From Veillonella sp. R32 (GTDB lineage: Bacteria; Bacillota; Negativicutes; Veillonellales; Veillonellaceae): a stretch of 53,851 nt of DNA. The translations under genes and the position numbers were made by a program. The stretch lies in assembly GCF_010093125.1 (NCBI RefSeq), contig NZ_NMZQ01000013.1:1-53851 (forward strand), written 5' to 3'. The notes beneath the pieces were generated by a model, which had not been told where the DNA came from, searched no databases, and saw only the letters and a list, made by a program, of their open reading frames with translations. Position 1 is the stretch's first letter. Each line of letters opens with the position of its first letter. This document shows, in pieces, positions 34,787-42,969 of this stretch.

Positions 34787-35047
34787 TTATAAAGCATTCA
34801 CTTTAGCAGCCAAGTTGGATTTTTTACGAGCTGCTGTGTTTTTATGAAGAACGCCTTTGGAGGCTGCTTTATCAATTACGCTAGTAGCTTGAACAAGTGC
34901 TTTCTTAGCATCTTCTACTGCGCCAGCTTCTACAGCTTCAACCGTTTTGCGTGTAGCTGTACGAATTTGAGATTTCACAGCGGAGTTTTTCGCACGACGT
35001 TCAGCGTCTGTTTTTACGCTTCTAATACTGGATTTGATATTTGGCAA
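34787..35047 (-). CDS. rpsT: 30S ribosomal protein S20, TTG start
   Basis: An 86-residue S20. The family's usual beginning PNIKSSIRSVKTDAERR follows a TTG codon at 35047, which has GGAGGTGA about 5-8 nt upstream. The frame stays open further upstream, but that part is not S20-like and has no ribosome-binding site. The rest (NSAVKSQIRTATRKTV, VLHKNTAARKKSNLA) is standard S20, binding 16S rRNA. It is the only complete gene on the minus strand here, divergent from polA, with its own promoter and terminator. In E. coli, rpsT also starts with UUG and is translationally autoregulated. Confidence 0.96.
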   Translation of the reverse strand: MPNIKSSIRSVKTDAERRAKNSAVKSQIRTATRKTVEAVEAGAVEDAKKALVQATSVIDKAASKGVLHKNTAARKKSNLAAKVNAL

Positions 35048-35087
35048 TTGAGTCACCTCCTTATGATTACAATAATATACCTGAATA

Positions 35088-35116
35088 ATTATAGCATAGA
35101 GCGTATGGTTGTGCAA
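35088..35116 (-). promoter_or_regulatory. Sigma-A promoter of rpsT
   Basis: On the minus strand: TTGCAC (35116-35111), 17-bp spacer, extended -10 TGCTATAAT with TATAAT at 35093-35088, about 40 bp before the TTG start. Confidence 0.75.
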
Positions 35117-35129
35117 TACCTTTGAAGGA

Positions 35130-35158
35130 TTAGTTTTGTTATATATTTGTGATATAAT
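35130..35158 (+). promoter_or_regulatory. Possible extended -10 promoter for polA operon
   Basis: TGATATAAT (TATAAT at 35153-35158) lies about 65 bp before the polA ATG. The -35 at 17-bp spacing, TTAGTT, is poor, so this relies on the extended -10. Confidence 0.45.
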
Positions 35159-35222
35159 AGTTTAAGATATATTAGACAGTCAAGATTACAGGAATTATAG
35201 TTCTTAACCAGTGAGGTGTTTT

Positions 35223-37871
35223 ATGAAAAAATTGATGATTATAGATGGTAGCAGCCTATTATACCGTGCTTTTTTTGCGTTGCCACCCCTTAGTAATGCC
35301 CTAGGTGTACCTACCAATGCGGTGTATGGCTTTTTAACCATGCTGGTAAAATTATATAATGATTTGCATCCTGATTATGTGGCAGTTGCTTTTGATAAGG
35401 GAAAAGAAACGTTCCGTACTGAATTATATGCTGATTATAAAGGCAATCGACCTAATGCGCCAGATGATTTACGCCCTCAATTTGGTCTTATTCGTGAAGT
35501 ATTAGAAGCACTTGGTATTTCCGTTATTGAACAGGAAGGCTATGAAGGGGACGATATTATTGGTTCTTTAAGTAAAAAACTAGGCAATAAGGATACAGCC
35601 GTTTATATTATTACCGGTGACCGCGATAGCTTGCAACTAGTGGACGAATATAGTACAGTGTTTTTAACTAAAAAAGGCATTAGTGATATGCTTGAAGTGC
35701 GTCCTAATACAATGGCCGATGAATATGGTTATGGACCTGATCAAGTGATTGATATGAAGGCACTCATGGGGGATAGCTCAGATAATATTCCAGGTGTACC
35801 TGGGGTGGGTGAAAAGACAGCTCTTAAATTGCTTTCTGAATACGGCACTTTAGAAGGGGTATACGAAAATATTGAGGCCATTAAAGGCAAACTTAAAGAA
35901 AAGTTAGCAGATAATAAAGAGCTGGCCTTTTTATCTCGTACATTAGCGACAATTAAAACGGATATGGATTTAGCCTATACGTTAGAAGATTTCGTTACTA
36001 ATGCTCATGAAACAGAAATTGTGCCACTTTTTGATTGCTTAGGTTTTCACAATGTAACACCGCGGCTTATTAAAGCTATGGGCCTTACAGCGCCTGCACC
36101 GACAGATAGTGAATCTTTGTTTGCTGCTTTTGCTGAATCGCCGACGGAAACGAAAGTAGCGGTAACGACTTTAAGTAGTGAAGCTGTGACGGCAGAATTT
36201 TATACTAATAAAGTGTTAGCTTTCCACATAATGCCTGCCGGTTCTCATCCGTTCCGCACGATAGCTACTGCTTATGTAAGTAATGGTGACGCAGTGGCAA
36301 AGCTTGTAGGTGATGATAAAGACACTCAGTCTTTAGTAGCTACTATGTTACAAGAAGCTAAGGGGATTGTGACGGAAGATGCTAAACTGCTTATGGAAGT
36401 AACTGGTGAATCGACGCCAGGCCCACTTGCCTTGTTTGATGAAAATCAGGAACCCAGAGTGTGGGATGTAACGCTGATGGCTTATTTAGCGGATCCAACA
36501 CGCACGAATTATGGGATTTCCTACTTATGTGAACGTTTTGGCTCGCCGGTAGTGCCCGCTAGTGGCGATGATGCCGAATTTGTAGCCACCGTAGAGGCTT
36601 TATTAGCTATGAAATCCGTAGCGGTCGAAGTATTGACTGATAATGGTCTATGGGATTTATATAAAACCATTGAATTACCATTGATTCGCACCTTATTAGT
36701 CATGGAAAAGAATGGAATTTATATTGATAAAAATGCTTTAGAAACTACGCAAGCTCGTTTTGAAACAGAAGCAACGGAATTGCGTGATGCTATTTATAAA
36801 GAAGCAGGAGAAGAGTTCAATATTAATTCACCAAAACAGCTAGGTGTTATTTTATTTGAAAAGCTTAATTTGCCAGTCATTAAAAAGACTAAAACAGGTT
36901 ATTCTACCAATGCGGACGTATTGGACGTATTGCGGAATGAACATCCAATTATTGAACTTATTTTAAAATATCGCACCGTTGTTAAATTGATTTCTACCTA
37001 TTTAGAAGGGTTAAAACCACTCATTGATAGTAAAACGGGACGTATCCATAGTACTTTCAATCAGATGGTAACTGCTACGGGCCGTTTGAGTAGTTCAGAT
37101 CCTAATTTGCAAAATATTCCAGTTCGCACAGAAAAGGGCCGTGAGATTCGCGCTTTATTCTTACCTGGTAAGGGATATGATACCTTAGTGAGTGCGGACT
37201 ATTCTCAAATTGAATTGCGTATTTTAGCCCATTTATCGGAAGATCCTGCGCTGATTAAAGCCTTTTTAGATGGTGAAGACATTCATCGTTTCACCGCTGC
37301 GGAAGTATTAGGTAAGTCCATTGAGGACGTTACGCCTACGGAACGTTCCCATGCTAAGGCTGTAAATTTTGGTATTATCTATGGTATTAGTGATTTTGGA
37401 TTATCCCGCGATTTAGGCATAACACGTGGGGAAGCGAAAGACTATATTGAATTGTATTTTAGTCGTTATCCAAAAGTTAAAGCTTATATGGATGCTATGG
37501 TAGCCGAAGCTCATGAAACAGGCATGGTTCGCACTATGTTTGGGCGTGTACGGGCCTTACCAGATATTAATAGTCGCAATTTTAATCGCCGTTCTTTTGC
37601 TGAACGGACGGCTATGAATACGCCGATTCAAGGGAGTGCGGCGGATATTATTAAATTAGCTATGAATCAAGTGGCGCAGCGATTAGAGCAAGAACGGTTA
37701 ACCTCCCGTTTATTATTACAGGTACACGATGAATTGGTACTAGAAGTAGTAAAAGGAGAAGAAGCCAAGGTAGAAGCTTTGCTGGCTGAGATTATGGATA
37801 GCGTAGTAGCATTAAAAGTACCATTGATTGTAGATGTTCATAGTGCAACTAATTGGGCGGATGTGAAATAA
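35223..37871 (+). CDS. polA: DNA polymerase I
   Basis: An 882-residue family A DNA polymerase for repair and Okazaki-fragment processing. Start at ATG 35223 behind GAGGTG; a GTG 12 nt upstream overlaps this site. The 5'-3' exonuclease domain (about 1-290) shows IIDGSSLLYRAFFALP and a helix-hairpin-helix GVPGVGEKTALKLL. The middle domain (about 310-490) lacks a recognisable DxE exo I motif, so proofreading is probably lost, as in several Firmicute Pol I enzymes. The polymerase domain has motif A DYSQIELRILAHLS, motif B RSHAKAVNFGIIYGIS and motif C QVHDELVLEV. First gene of a run with mutM, coaE and a lytic transglycosylase. Confidence 0.96.
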   Translation: MKKLMIIDGSSLLYRAFFALPPLSNALGVPTNAVYGFLTMLVKLYNDLHPDYVAVAFDKGKETFRTELYADYKGNRPNAPDDLRPQFGLIREVLEALGISVIEQEGYEGDDIIGSLSKKLGNKDTAVYIITGDRDSLQLVDEYSTVFLTKKGISDMLEVRPNTMADEYGYGPDQVIDMKALMGDSSDNIPGVPGVGEKTALKLLSEYGTLEGVYENIEAIKGKLKEKLADNKELAFLSRTLATIKTDMDLAYTLEDFVTNAHETEIVPLFDCLGFHNVTPRLIKAMGLTAPAPTDSESLFAAFAESPTETKVAVTTLSSEAVTAEFYTNKVLAFHIMPAGSHPFRTIATAYVSNGDAVAKLVGDDKDTQSLVATMLQEAKGIVTEDAKLLMEVTGESTPGPLALFDENQEPRVWDVTLMAYLADPTRTNYGISYLCERFGSPVVPASGDDAEFVATVEALLAMKSVAVEVLTDNGLWDLYKTIELPLIRTLLVMEKNGIYIDKNALETTQARFETEATELRDAIYKEAGEEFNINSPKQLGVILFEKLNLPVIKKTKTGYSTNADVLDVLRNEHPIIELILKYRTVVKLISTYLEGLKPLIDSKTGRIHSTFNQMVTATGRLSSSDPNLQNIPVRTEKGREIRALFLPGKGYDTLVSADYSQIELRILAHLSEDPALIKAFLDGEDIHRFTAAEVLGKSIEDVTPTERSHAKAVNFGIIYGISDFGLSRDLGITRGEAKDYIELYFSRYPKVKAYMDAMVAEAHETGMVRTMFGRVRALPDINSRNFNRRSFAERTAMNTPIQGSAADIIKLAMNQVAQRLEQERLTSRLLLQVHDELVLEVVKGEEAKVEALLAEIMDSVVALKVPLIVDVHSATNWADVK

Positions 37872-37885
37872 AAGTAGGTGATACG

Positions 37886-38710
37886 ATGCCAGAACTACCA
37901 GAGGTAGAACTAATTAAACGATATATTCATGAACATGTAGCAGGGAAGACGGTGGCATCGGTAGATTCCTTATTACCTCGTATGTGGCGTAATTGCCCCG
38001 CTCAGTTGGCTGAAACCTTAGTGACAGGGCAGACCATTGAAGCGGTGAAACGGCGTGGCAAATATTTAGTAATTACGTTTCAACATACAGCCTTACAGCT
38101 TATTATTCACTTGAAATTAACAGGGCGTTTGATTTATCGCCCACAGGCTGAGGTAGAGCGATTTGACCGCATTTTATTTCATTTTACTGATGGCACTTTA
38201 TTGGCTTATGGCGATGTGCGTACTTTGGGGGCTTTGTATTTGTTTGAGTCACCAAAGGCCATTGATTTAAAGGCCTATTTACATATGGGCGTTGAGCCCT
38301 TGAGTCAAGCCTTTACGAGTGGTAAACTATATGAGTTAACACGGCGTAGCAGTATGCCTATTAAGCCATTTCTCTTAGGGCAACAATATGTAGCTGGTAT
38401 TGGCAATATTTATGCGGATGAAGCTTTATTTTTAGCTAAGGTATTGCCTACAAGGCCAGCGGATTCCTTAACGGATAGTGAAGTGAAACGCTTACATCGG
38501 TCTTTACGAAAAGTGTTACGTCATAGTTTAGAACGGGGCGGCACTAGCTTTAGAGATTATAAAAATGGCGCTGGCGGTAAAGGTCAGAATCAAGATTATT
38601 TGCTGGTATATGGCCGTGGTGGCAAGCCTTGCTTGCATTGTAAACGACCATTACAGGATATGACTTTACGAGGCCGTCATACAGTATTTTGTGGTCATTG
38701 CCAGAAATAA
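37886..38710 (+). CDS. mutM: Formamidopyrimidine-DNA glycosylase
   Basis: A 274-residue bifunctional glycosylase/AP lyase excising 8-oxoguanine and Fapy lesions. Start ATG 37886 gives the essential MPELPEVE N-terminus with catalytic Pro2 and Glu3, and AGTAGGTG lies upstream. KRRGKYL supplies the conserved Lys, GIGNIYADEALF the helix-two-turn-helix, and the C-terminal zinc finger is CLHC...CGHC. It follows polA by 14 bp, a common pairing in Firmicutes. Confidence 0.95.
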   Translation: MPELPEVELIKRYIHEHVAGKTVASVDSLLPRMWRNCPAQLAETLVTGQTIEAVKRRGKYLVITFQHTALQLIIHLKLTGRLIYRPQAEVERFDRILFHFTDGTLLAYGDVRTLGALYLFESPKAIDLKAYLHMGVEPLSQAFTSGKLYELTRRSSMPIKPFLLGQQYVAGIGNIYADEALFLAKVLPTRPADSLTDSEVKRLHRSLRKVLRHSLERGGTSFRDYKNGAGGKGQNQDYLLVYGRGGKPCLHCKRPLQDMTLRGRHTVFCGHCQK

Positions 38711-38739
38711 GAAACACAAACTTGGTAGTAGGAGTTTAT

Positions 38740-39354
38740 ATGTATAAAATTGGATTAACCGGCGGTATTGCGTCTGGTAAAAGTACGGTTTCAGAGTGGT
38801 TAGCTCAAAAAGGGGCCCCTATTATTGATGCTGATGTAGTAGCTCGTGAAGTGGTGGCGCCTGGTACAGCGGGCTTAGCTGAATTAGTAAGCTATTTTGG
38901 TGATACTATTTTACAAGCTGATGGAACCCTTGATCGGCCCAAATTAGGAGCTATTATCTTTAATGATGAAGTCAAACGAAAGGCTTTAAATGGTATATTA
39001 CATCGCTACATTCATGAACGTATTGATGAGTTAGCCTTAGACTTGGCAAAGGCCGGCTATGGGGCCGCTATTTATGATATACCTTTATTGATTGAAACTA
39101 ATTGGTATCAAGAAATGGACGAAGTGTGGCTCGTGTCGTTAGAACCAGCTGTGCAGGAAGCGAGATTAAAAGTGCGTAATGGCTTTACCGAGGAAGAGGC
39201 GAAAGCCCGGATTGCCAGTCAGATGTCATTAGCCGAGAAGAAAGCCTATAGTCAAGTGATTATTGATAATAATGGTACCTTAGAAGAATTAATGGTACAG
39301 CTTGAGGCCCTATGGCAGGCGAAAGGTCATTTATTTGCTAAGGAGGATTCATGA
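38740..39354 (+). CDS. coaE: Dephospho-CoA kinase
   Basis: A 204-residue P-loop kinase for the last step of CoA synthesis. Start ATG 38740, behind AGGAG, gives MYKIGLTGGIASGKSTV (Walker A). IIDADVVAREV and YDIPLLIETNWY are the CoA-site and lid signatures. The frame is open upstream into mutM but without a ribosome-binding site. The stop overlaps the next start (ATGA). Confidence 0.94.
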   Translation: MYKIGLTGGIASGKSTVSEWLAQKGAPIIDADVVAREVVAPGTAGLAELVSYFGDTILQADGTLDRPKLGAIIFNDEVKRKALNGILHRYIHERIDELALDLAKAGYGAAIYDIPLLIETNWYQEMDEVWLVSLEPAVQEARLKVRNGFTEEEAKARIASQMSLAEKKAYSQVIIDNNGTLEELMVQLEALWQAKGHLFAKEDS

Positions 39355-39917
39355 GAGGCTCTACATTTCTAGCCTGGTGTGCCGTTATTTTAGGTTGGTA
39401 TTACTTTTGTGTAGGAGAACCCTATTTGGCGCGAACTTATGCGTATCCATTAGAACATAGTGAAATCGTCTATGCGGCGGCACAAGAAAATAAAGTTCCT
39501 TATTCCTTAGTGGCAGGGGTCATATTGGCAGAGAGTAAATTTAATGAACATGCTCAATCAGCACCTGGCGCTTTAGGGTTGATGCAGCTCATGCCTGATA
39601 CAGCACATTGGATTGCGGAACAGATGAATGAAGCAAAGTTAACTGATAGTGATATTAAAGAGCCAGTTACTAATATTAAATTAGGTACTTGGTATTTGGC
39701 GTATTTGCTGGAAGAATTTAAAGGTAATAAGGTGCTTGCCTTGGCAGCTTACAATGCAGGTCGTGGTCATGTAGAAGAATGGATGACCCAATATGGTTGG
39801 ACTACTGATTTTGATGCTATTGATGAGATTCCTTTTCCTGAAACTCGTGAGTACGTAGCGACAGTGTTGAAGAATCAAGAACATTATGAATCACTATATT
39901 CCGTAAATCGTGAATGA
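39351..39917 (+). CDS. Membrane-anchored lytic murein transglycosylase (SLT domain)
   Basis: A 188-residue protein. One hydrophobic N-terminal segment (about 5-20) serves as signal anchor, and the SLT domain covers about 35-170. Catalytic Glu61 is in LAESKF, followed by the conserved SAPGALGLMQLMPDTA, NIKLGTWYLAYLL and LALAAYNAGRGHVEEW, ending FPETREYVATVL. It cleaves peptidoglycan glycan strands to anhydro-muropeptides on the outer face of the inner membrane. The start overlaps the coaE stop (ATGA). Confidence 0.92.
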   Translation: MRGSTFLAWCAVILGWYYFCVGEPYLARTYAYPLEHSEIVYAAAQENKVPYSLVAGVILAESKFNEHAQSAPGALGLMQLMPDTAHWIAEQMNEAKLTDSDIKEPVTNIKLGTWYLAYLLEEFKGNKVLALAAYNAGRGHVEEWMTQYGWTTDFDAIDEIPFPETREYVATVLKNQEHYESLYSVNRE

Positions 39918-39959
39918 TGGCCGACCGGTTACCATACGAAGAGAAAGGACGTTGCCTTC

Positions 39960-40622
39960 ATGGCTGATATAATAGCAGAGTGTAAAAATAGAATTTATGA
40001 TTTTTCTTGGCTTCCTGAAACGATTGGTGATTTTAAATTAGTTGTGGATATAGCGGAAGAGGAAGGTTTGGGCTTTCGTTTTTTTCACTATGAGAATAAT
40101 TTAGGCTGGCGCTGGGAAGCTGTGTATGATAAGGAAGTAAATGATTTTACCATTCACGTAGTGATGCCTTTATTTTCCTTTGTGGATATTAATTTTGTAC
40201 GGAATACTTGGGAGGAGTATGAAGCAGTCCTCCGTGAACGTGCGGTAGAAGCTATGACAAATCGTTTAGTGGAGCCACAGCATATGTTTACGTATGCCTA
40301 TAAACAAAAAGGATTAGCCGATTGGGTGTATGAGGCAGTATTACCCCCAGTGGTAGGGACTTTCACCCGTGATATTGCGCCTAGTCATGGTATATGCATG
40401 ATTAATGGCTCGTTTATTATTGCAGAATATTGCAAGGTAGGGGATCCTTCTGGTTTGTTGTTATTTTACAATGTGTTACGAGATGAATTCTTTGTAGAAT
40501 TGCGTCGTCATAACTATCCAGAAATTAATCATGACTTTGATGCGGTGACAATTCCTGAATTGGAAGAAAAACTGACCATGCATTTAACAAAGGTACTAGA
40601 AGACTTGGAAAATCGTTTGTAG
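39960..40622 (+). CDS. Hypothetical protein, 220 residues
   Basis: Not recognised. A soluble, acidic protein with many aromatic residues and no signal peptide or membrane segment. Sequence such as FRFFHYENNLGWRWEAVYD and DFTIHVVMPLFSFVDINF suggests an alternating strand pattern, and the C-terminus is helical (TIPELEEKLTMHLTKVLEDL). GAAAGGA lies 11 nt before the ATG. It is 42 bp downstream of the transglycosylase gene and is probably the last gene of the polA unit. A promoter for the nusA operon follows directly. Confidence 0.7.
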   Translation: MADIIAECKNRIYDFSWLPETIGDFKLVVDIAEEEGLGFRFFHYENNLGWRWEAVYDKEVNDFTIHVVMPLFSFVDINFVRNTWEEYEAVLRERAVEAMTNRLVEPQHMFTYAYKQKGLADWVYEAVLPPVVGTFTRDIAPSHGICMINGSFIIAEYCKVGDPSGLLLFYNVLRDEFFVELRRHNYPEINHDFDAVTIPELEEKLTMHLTKVLEDLENRL

Positions 40623-40625
40623 TAT

Positions 40626-40654
40626 TTGTGTTTTTCCAGTGTTCATGATATAAT
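40626..40654 (+). promoter_or_regulatory. Sigma-A promoter of the rimP-nusA-infB operon
   Basis: TTGTGT (40626-40631), 17-bp spacer, extended -10 TGATATAAT (TATAAT at 40649-40654). It leaves a leader of about 130 nt before rimP. Confidence 0.65.
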
Positions 40655-40682
40655 ATACGTGATTTGATATAAGCTTTTTTAG

Positions 40683-40716
40683 AAGAGTGGGCCTTGGCTC
40701 ACTCTTTACTTTATAG
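40683..40716 (+). terminator. Leader hairpin upstream of rimP (attenuator candidate)
   Basis: AAGAGTG-GGCC-TTGG-CTCACTCTT lies downstream of the promoter and 80 bp before rimP; TTACTTTATAG follows. The tract is only partly T-rich, so this may be an attenuator or simply a terminator for readthrough from upstream. Confidence 0.5.
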
Positions 40717-40788
40717 TAAAAACCTATGCAAGTGATACGCATAGCCATGGATAGCAAGTGTTACATCATATTAAAGGAGGCGATGACC

Positions 40789-41247
40789 ATGAAAAGAGAA
40801 GCCGTCGAAGAGTTTGTGTCCTCTATTGTGGAAGGTATTGTAGAAGATACAGATATGGAGCTAGTAGATGTGGAATACGTCCGCGAACGGGATTGGTATT
40901 TACGCGTATACTTAGATAAACCAGGCGGAGTTGACCTTGATGACTGTCAGATGGTTAGCGAGAAGTTGAGTGAAGTATTAGATGCAAAAGACCCAATTAA
41001 GGAGAATTACTTGTTAGAAGTATCCTCTCCAGGTCTGGATCGGGTGCTTAAGAAAGATAAAGACTTTATACGCTACAATGGCTCCGACGTTGATGTACAA
41101 CTGTTTAAGCCAGTGGATGGTAAGAAACAATATACAGGCGCATTAGCCGGTTTTACAGACACGACAATTACCATTATGGTCGGTGAAGAACCGCTAGCAT
41201 TGGAGCGCAGTGCCATTGCGCAGATTCGCTTACATTTTGAATTTTAA
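40789..41247 (+). CDS. rimP: Ribosome maturation factor RimP
   Basis: A 152-residue 30S maturation factor. I prefer ATG 40789, which lies 8 nt after AAGGAGG, over ATG 40783 (2 nt after it) and over longer in-frame forms. The N-terminal domain contains ELVDVEYVRERDWYLRVYLDKPGGVDLDDC, shown here in part as YLRVYLDKPGGV, and the ENYLLEVSSPGLDR signature. The C-terminal Sm-like domain starts near FKPVDGKKQYTG. First gene of the nusA operon, 28 bp before nusA. Confidence 0.94.
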   Translation: MKREAVEEFVSSIVEGIVEDTDMELVDVEYVRERDWYLRVYLDKPGGVDLDDCQMVSEKLSEVLDAKDPIKENYLLEVSSPGLDRVLKKDKDFIRYNGSDVDVQLFKPVDGKKQYTGALAGFTDTTITIMVGEEPLALERSAIAQIRLHFEF

Positions 41248-41275
41248 AACTAATAGGATATTGGAGGAATAATCA

Positions 41276-42367
41276 GTGAGTCAAGAATTAGTACAGGCAG
41301 TTATGGTGTTAACGAAACAAAAGGGTGTTTCACCAGAAGTGGTGTTTGAGTCCTTGGAGGCATCATTATTGCAGGCTTATCGCAAAGAGCCAGGCTCTAA
41401 TCAAGAAGCATATGTAGAATTAAATCGTGAAACTGGTGAATATAAAGTATTTGCAAAGAAAACTGTAGTAGCTGAAGTGGAAGACCCTGAAAAAGAAATC
41501 GCTTTGGCTGAGGCACAACAGAAAGATATGCGCTTTGAAGTAGGCGATATTGTAGAAGTTGATGTAACGCCTAAGAACTTTGGCCGTAGCGCTGCTCATA
41601 CAGCTAAGCAGATGCTAATTCAACGTTTAAAAGAAGCCGAACGAAGCATTGTGTACGAAGAATATTTCAGCCGTGAAGGAGATATTATTACTGGTTTAGT
41701 ACAGCGGGTAGAAGGACGCAATGTGTTTGTAGACTTAGGTAAAACGGAAGCTATTTTACCACCAGCGGAGCAAATTCCTACGGAAACTTATAAGGCTGGG
41801 GATCGCATTAAATGCTACATTGTAGAAGTTAAGAAGACTACTAAAGGGCCTCAGATTATGATTAGCCGTACCCATCCAGGCCTTTTGAAACGCTTATTTG
41901 AATTAGAAGTACCTGAGATTTACGAAGGGGTTATTGAATTAAAATCAGTGGCTCGTGAACCAGGCATGCGTTCTAAGATTGCTGTAGTATCTCGTGATGA
42001 AACCATTGATGCTGTAGGTGCTTGTGTAGGGCCTAAAGGTCAGCGTGTTCAAAATATTGTGGATGAATTGCACGATGAAAAAATTGACATTGTTAAATGG
42101 GATGAAGATCCATCTGTTTACATTGCTAATTCCTTAAGTCCAGCGAAAGTTATTTCCGTTGATGTAGACGAAGAAGAAAAAACATCTCGCGTAGTAGTGC
42201 CTGATTATCAGTTATCCTTAGCTATTGGTAAGGCTGGTCAAAATGCGCGCTTAGCTGCGAAATTGACAAACTGGAAAATTGATATTAAGAGTGAAACTCA
42301 AGCGGATACGGAAGAGCCAAGTGAAAGCACGAGTGAATTCCTCCTTGAAGAGGATGGTGAAGCTTAA
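41276..42367 (+). CDS. nusA: Transcription termination/antitermination factor NusA
   Basis: A 363-residue NusA with a GTG start preceded by GGAGGAAT. The N-terminal RNA polymerase-binding domain (about 1-125), S1 domain (about 130-200, GLVQRVEGRNVFVDLGKTEA) and two KH domains (about 205-340, with VGACVGPKGQRVQNI and LAIGKAGQNARLAAKLT) are in order. It lacks the extra C-terminal repeats of proteobacterial NusA and is close to the Firmicute length. An acidic tail ends the protein. TAATG overlap with ylxR. Confidence 0.96.
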   Translation: MSQELVQAVMVLTKQKGVSPEVVFESLEASLLQAYRKEPGSNQEAYVELNRETGEYKVFAKKTVVAEVEDPEKEIALAEAQQKDMRFEVGDIVEVDVTPKNFGRSAAHTAKQMLIQRLKEAERSIVYEEYFSREGDIITGLVQRVEGRNVFVDLGKTEAILPPAEQIPTETYKAGDRIKCYIVEVKKTTKGPQIMISRTHPGLLKRLFELEVPEIYEGVIELKSVAREPGMRSKIAVVSRDETIDAVGACVGPKGQRVQNIVDELHDEKIDIVKWDEDPSVYIANSLSPAKVISVDVDEEEKTSRVVVPDYQLSLAIGKAGQNARLAAKLTNWKIDIKSETQADTEEPSESTSEFLLEEDGEA

Positions 42368-42639
42368 TGAAGAAGAAAGCACCACCAATGCGTATTTGTG
42401 TAGGTTGTGGCGAACTTCGGAATAAGAAAGATATGTTGCGCATTGTAGCATCACCAGAAGGGGCCATTGCTATTGACCGCTCTGGCAAAGCAGCTGGGCG
42501 TGGGGCGTACATTGAGCCAAAGACAGAATGCTTTGAAACCGCGTATAAGGCGAAGCGGTTAGAGCGTTCTTTGAAACGAGCTGTTTCGGCTGATATATAT
42601 GAAAATCTTCGAGCTGAATTATTTCCTAACGAGGAATAA
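42367..42639 (+). CDS. ylxR: YlxR/RnpM-family RNA-binding protein
   Basis: A 90-residue protein of the YlxR family (DUF448), recently linked to modulation of RNase P in Bacillus (RnpM). RICVGCGELRNKKDMLRIV is the family's signature, followed by DRSGKAAGRGAYIEP. It is coupled to nusA by a TAATG overlap, its conserved location. Confidence 0.92.
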   Translation: MKKKAPPMRICVGCGELRNKKDMLRIVASPEGAIAIDRSGKAAGRGAYIEPKTECFETAYKAKRLERSLKRAVSADIYENLRAELFPNEE

Positions 42640-42647
42640 ATAAGCTT

Positions 42648-42953
42648 ATGGATATTGTAAAAGTAAAAAATTTACTCGGCATGGCACAGCGAGCTGGTAA
42701 ATTATTATCTGGTGATTTTGTTGCGGAGAAGGCTATTAAACGGGGACAAATCCCGTTGGCTTTACTAGCATCAGATTGTGCTAAAAATAATGCTGAAAAA
42801 TATAATTGGTTAGCCCAACAACATAAAGTACCTTTGCGAGAGGTTTTAACAAAAGCTGAATTAGGGCAAGCCATCGGAAAAGAACAACGAGCTATTGTTC
42901 TCGTCAATGATGTGGGATTTGCCAAAGCAATGCTCAAGGAAATAGATAATTGA
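42648..42953 (+). CDS. ylxQ: YlxQ, L7Ae/L30e-family putative RNA-binding protein
   Basis: A 101-residue protein with the L7Ae-type fold: NLLGMAQRAGKLLSGDF at the N-terminus, LALLASDCAKNNAEKY in the middle, and LGQAIGKEQRAIVLV. Homologues bind kink-turn-like RNA. It lies between ylxR and infB, as usual in Firmicutes. The upstream site is weak (GAGGAATAAATAAGCTT). Confidence 0.9.
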   Translation: MDIVKVKNLLGMAQRAGKLLSGDFVAEKAIKRGQIPLALLASDCAKNNAEKYNWLAQQHKVPLREVLTKAELGQAIGKEQRAIVLVNDVGFAKAMLKEIDN

Positions 42954-42969
42954 TTAAGGGGGCATGTAG

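Noticed and set aside
34844-35125. A plus-strand frame of 93 codons opposite rpsT
   Set aside because: It is antisense to S20 and has Cys/Phe-rich shadow composition.
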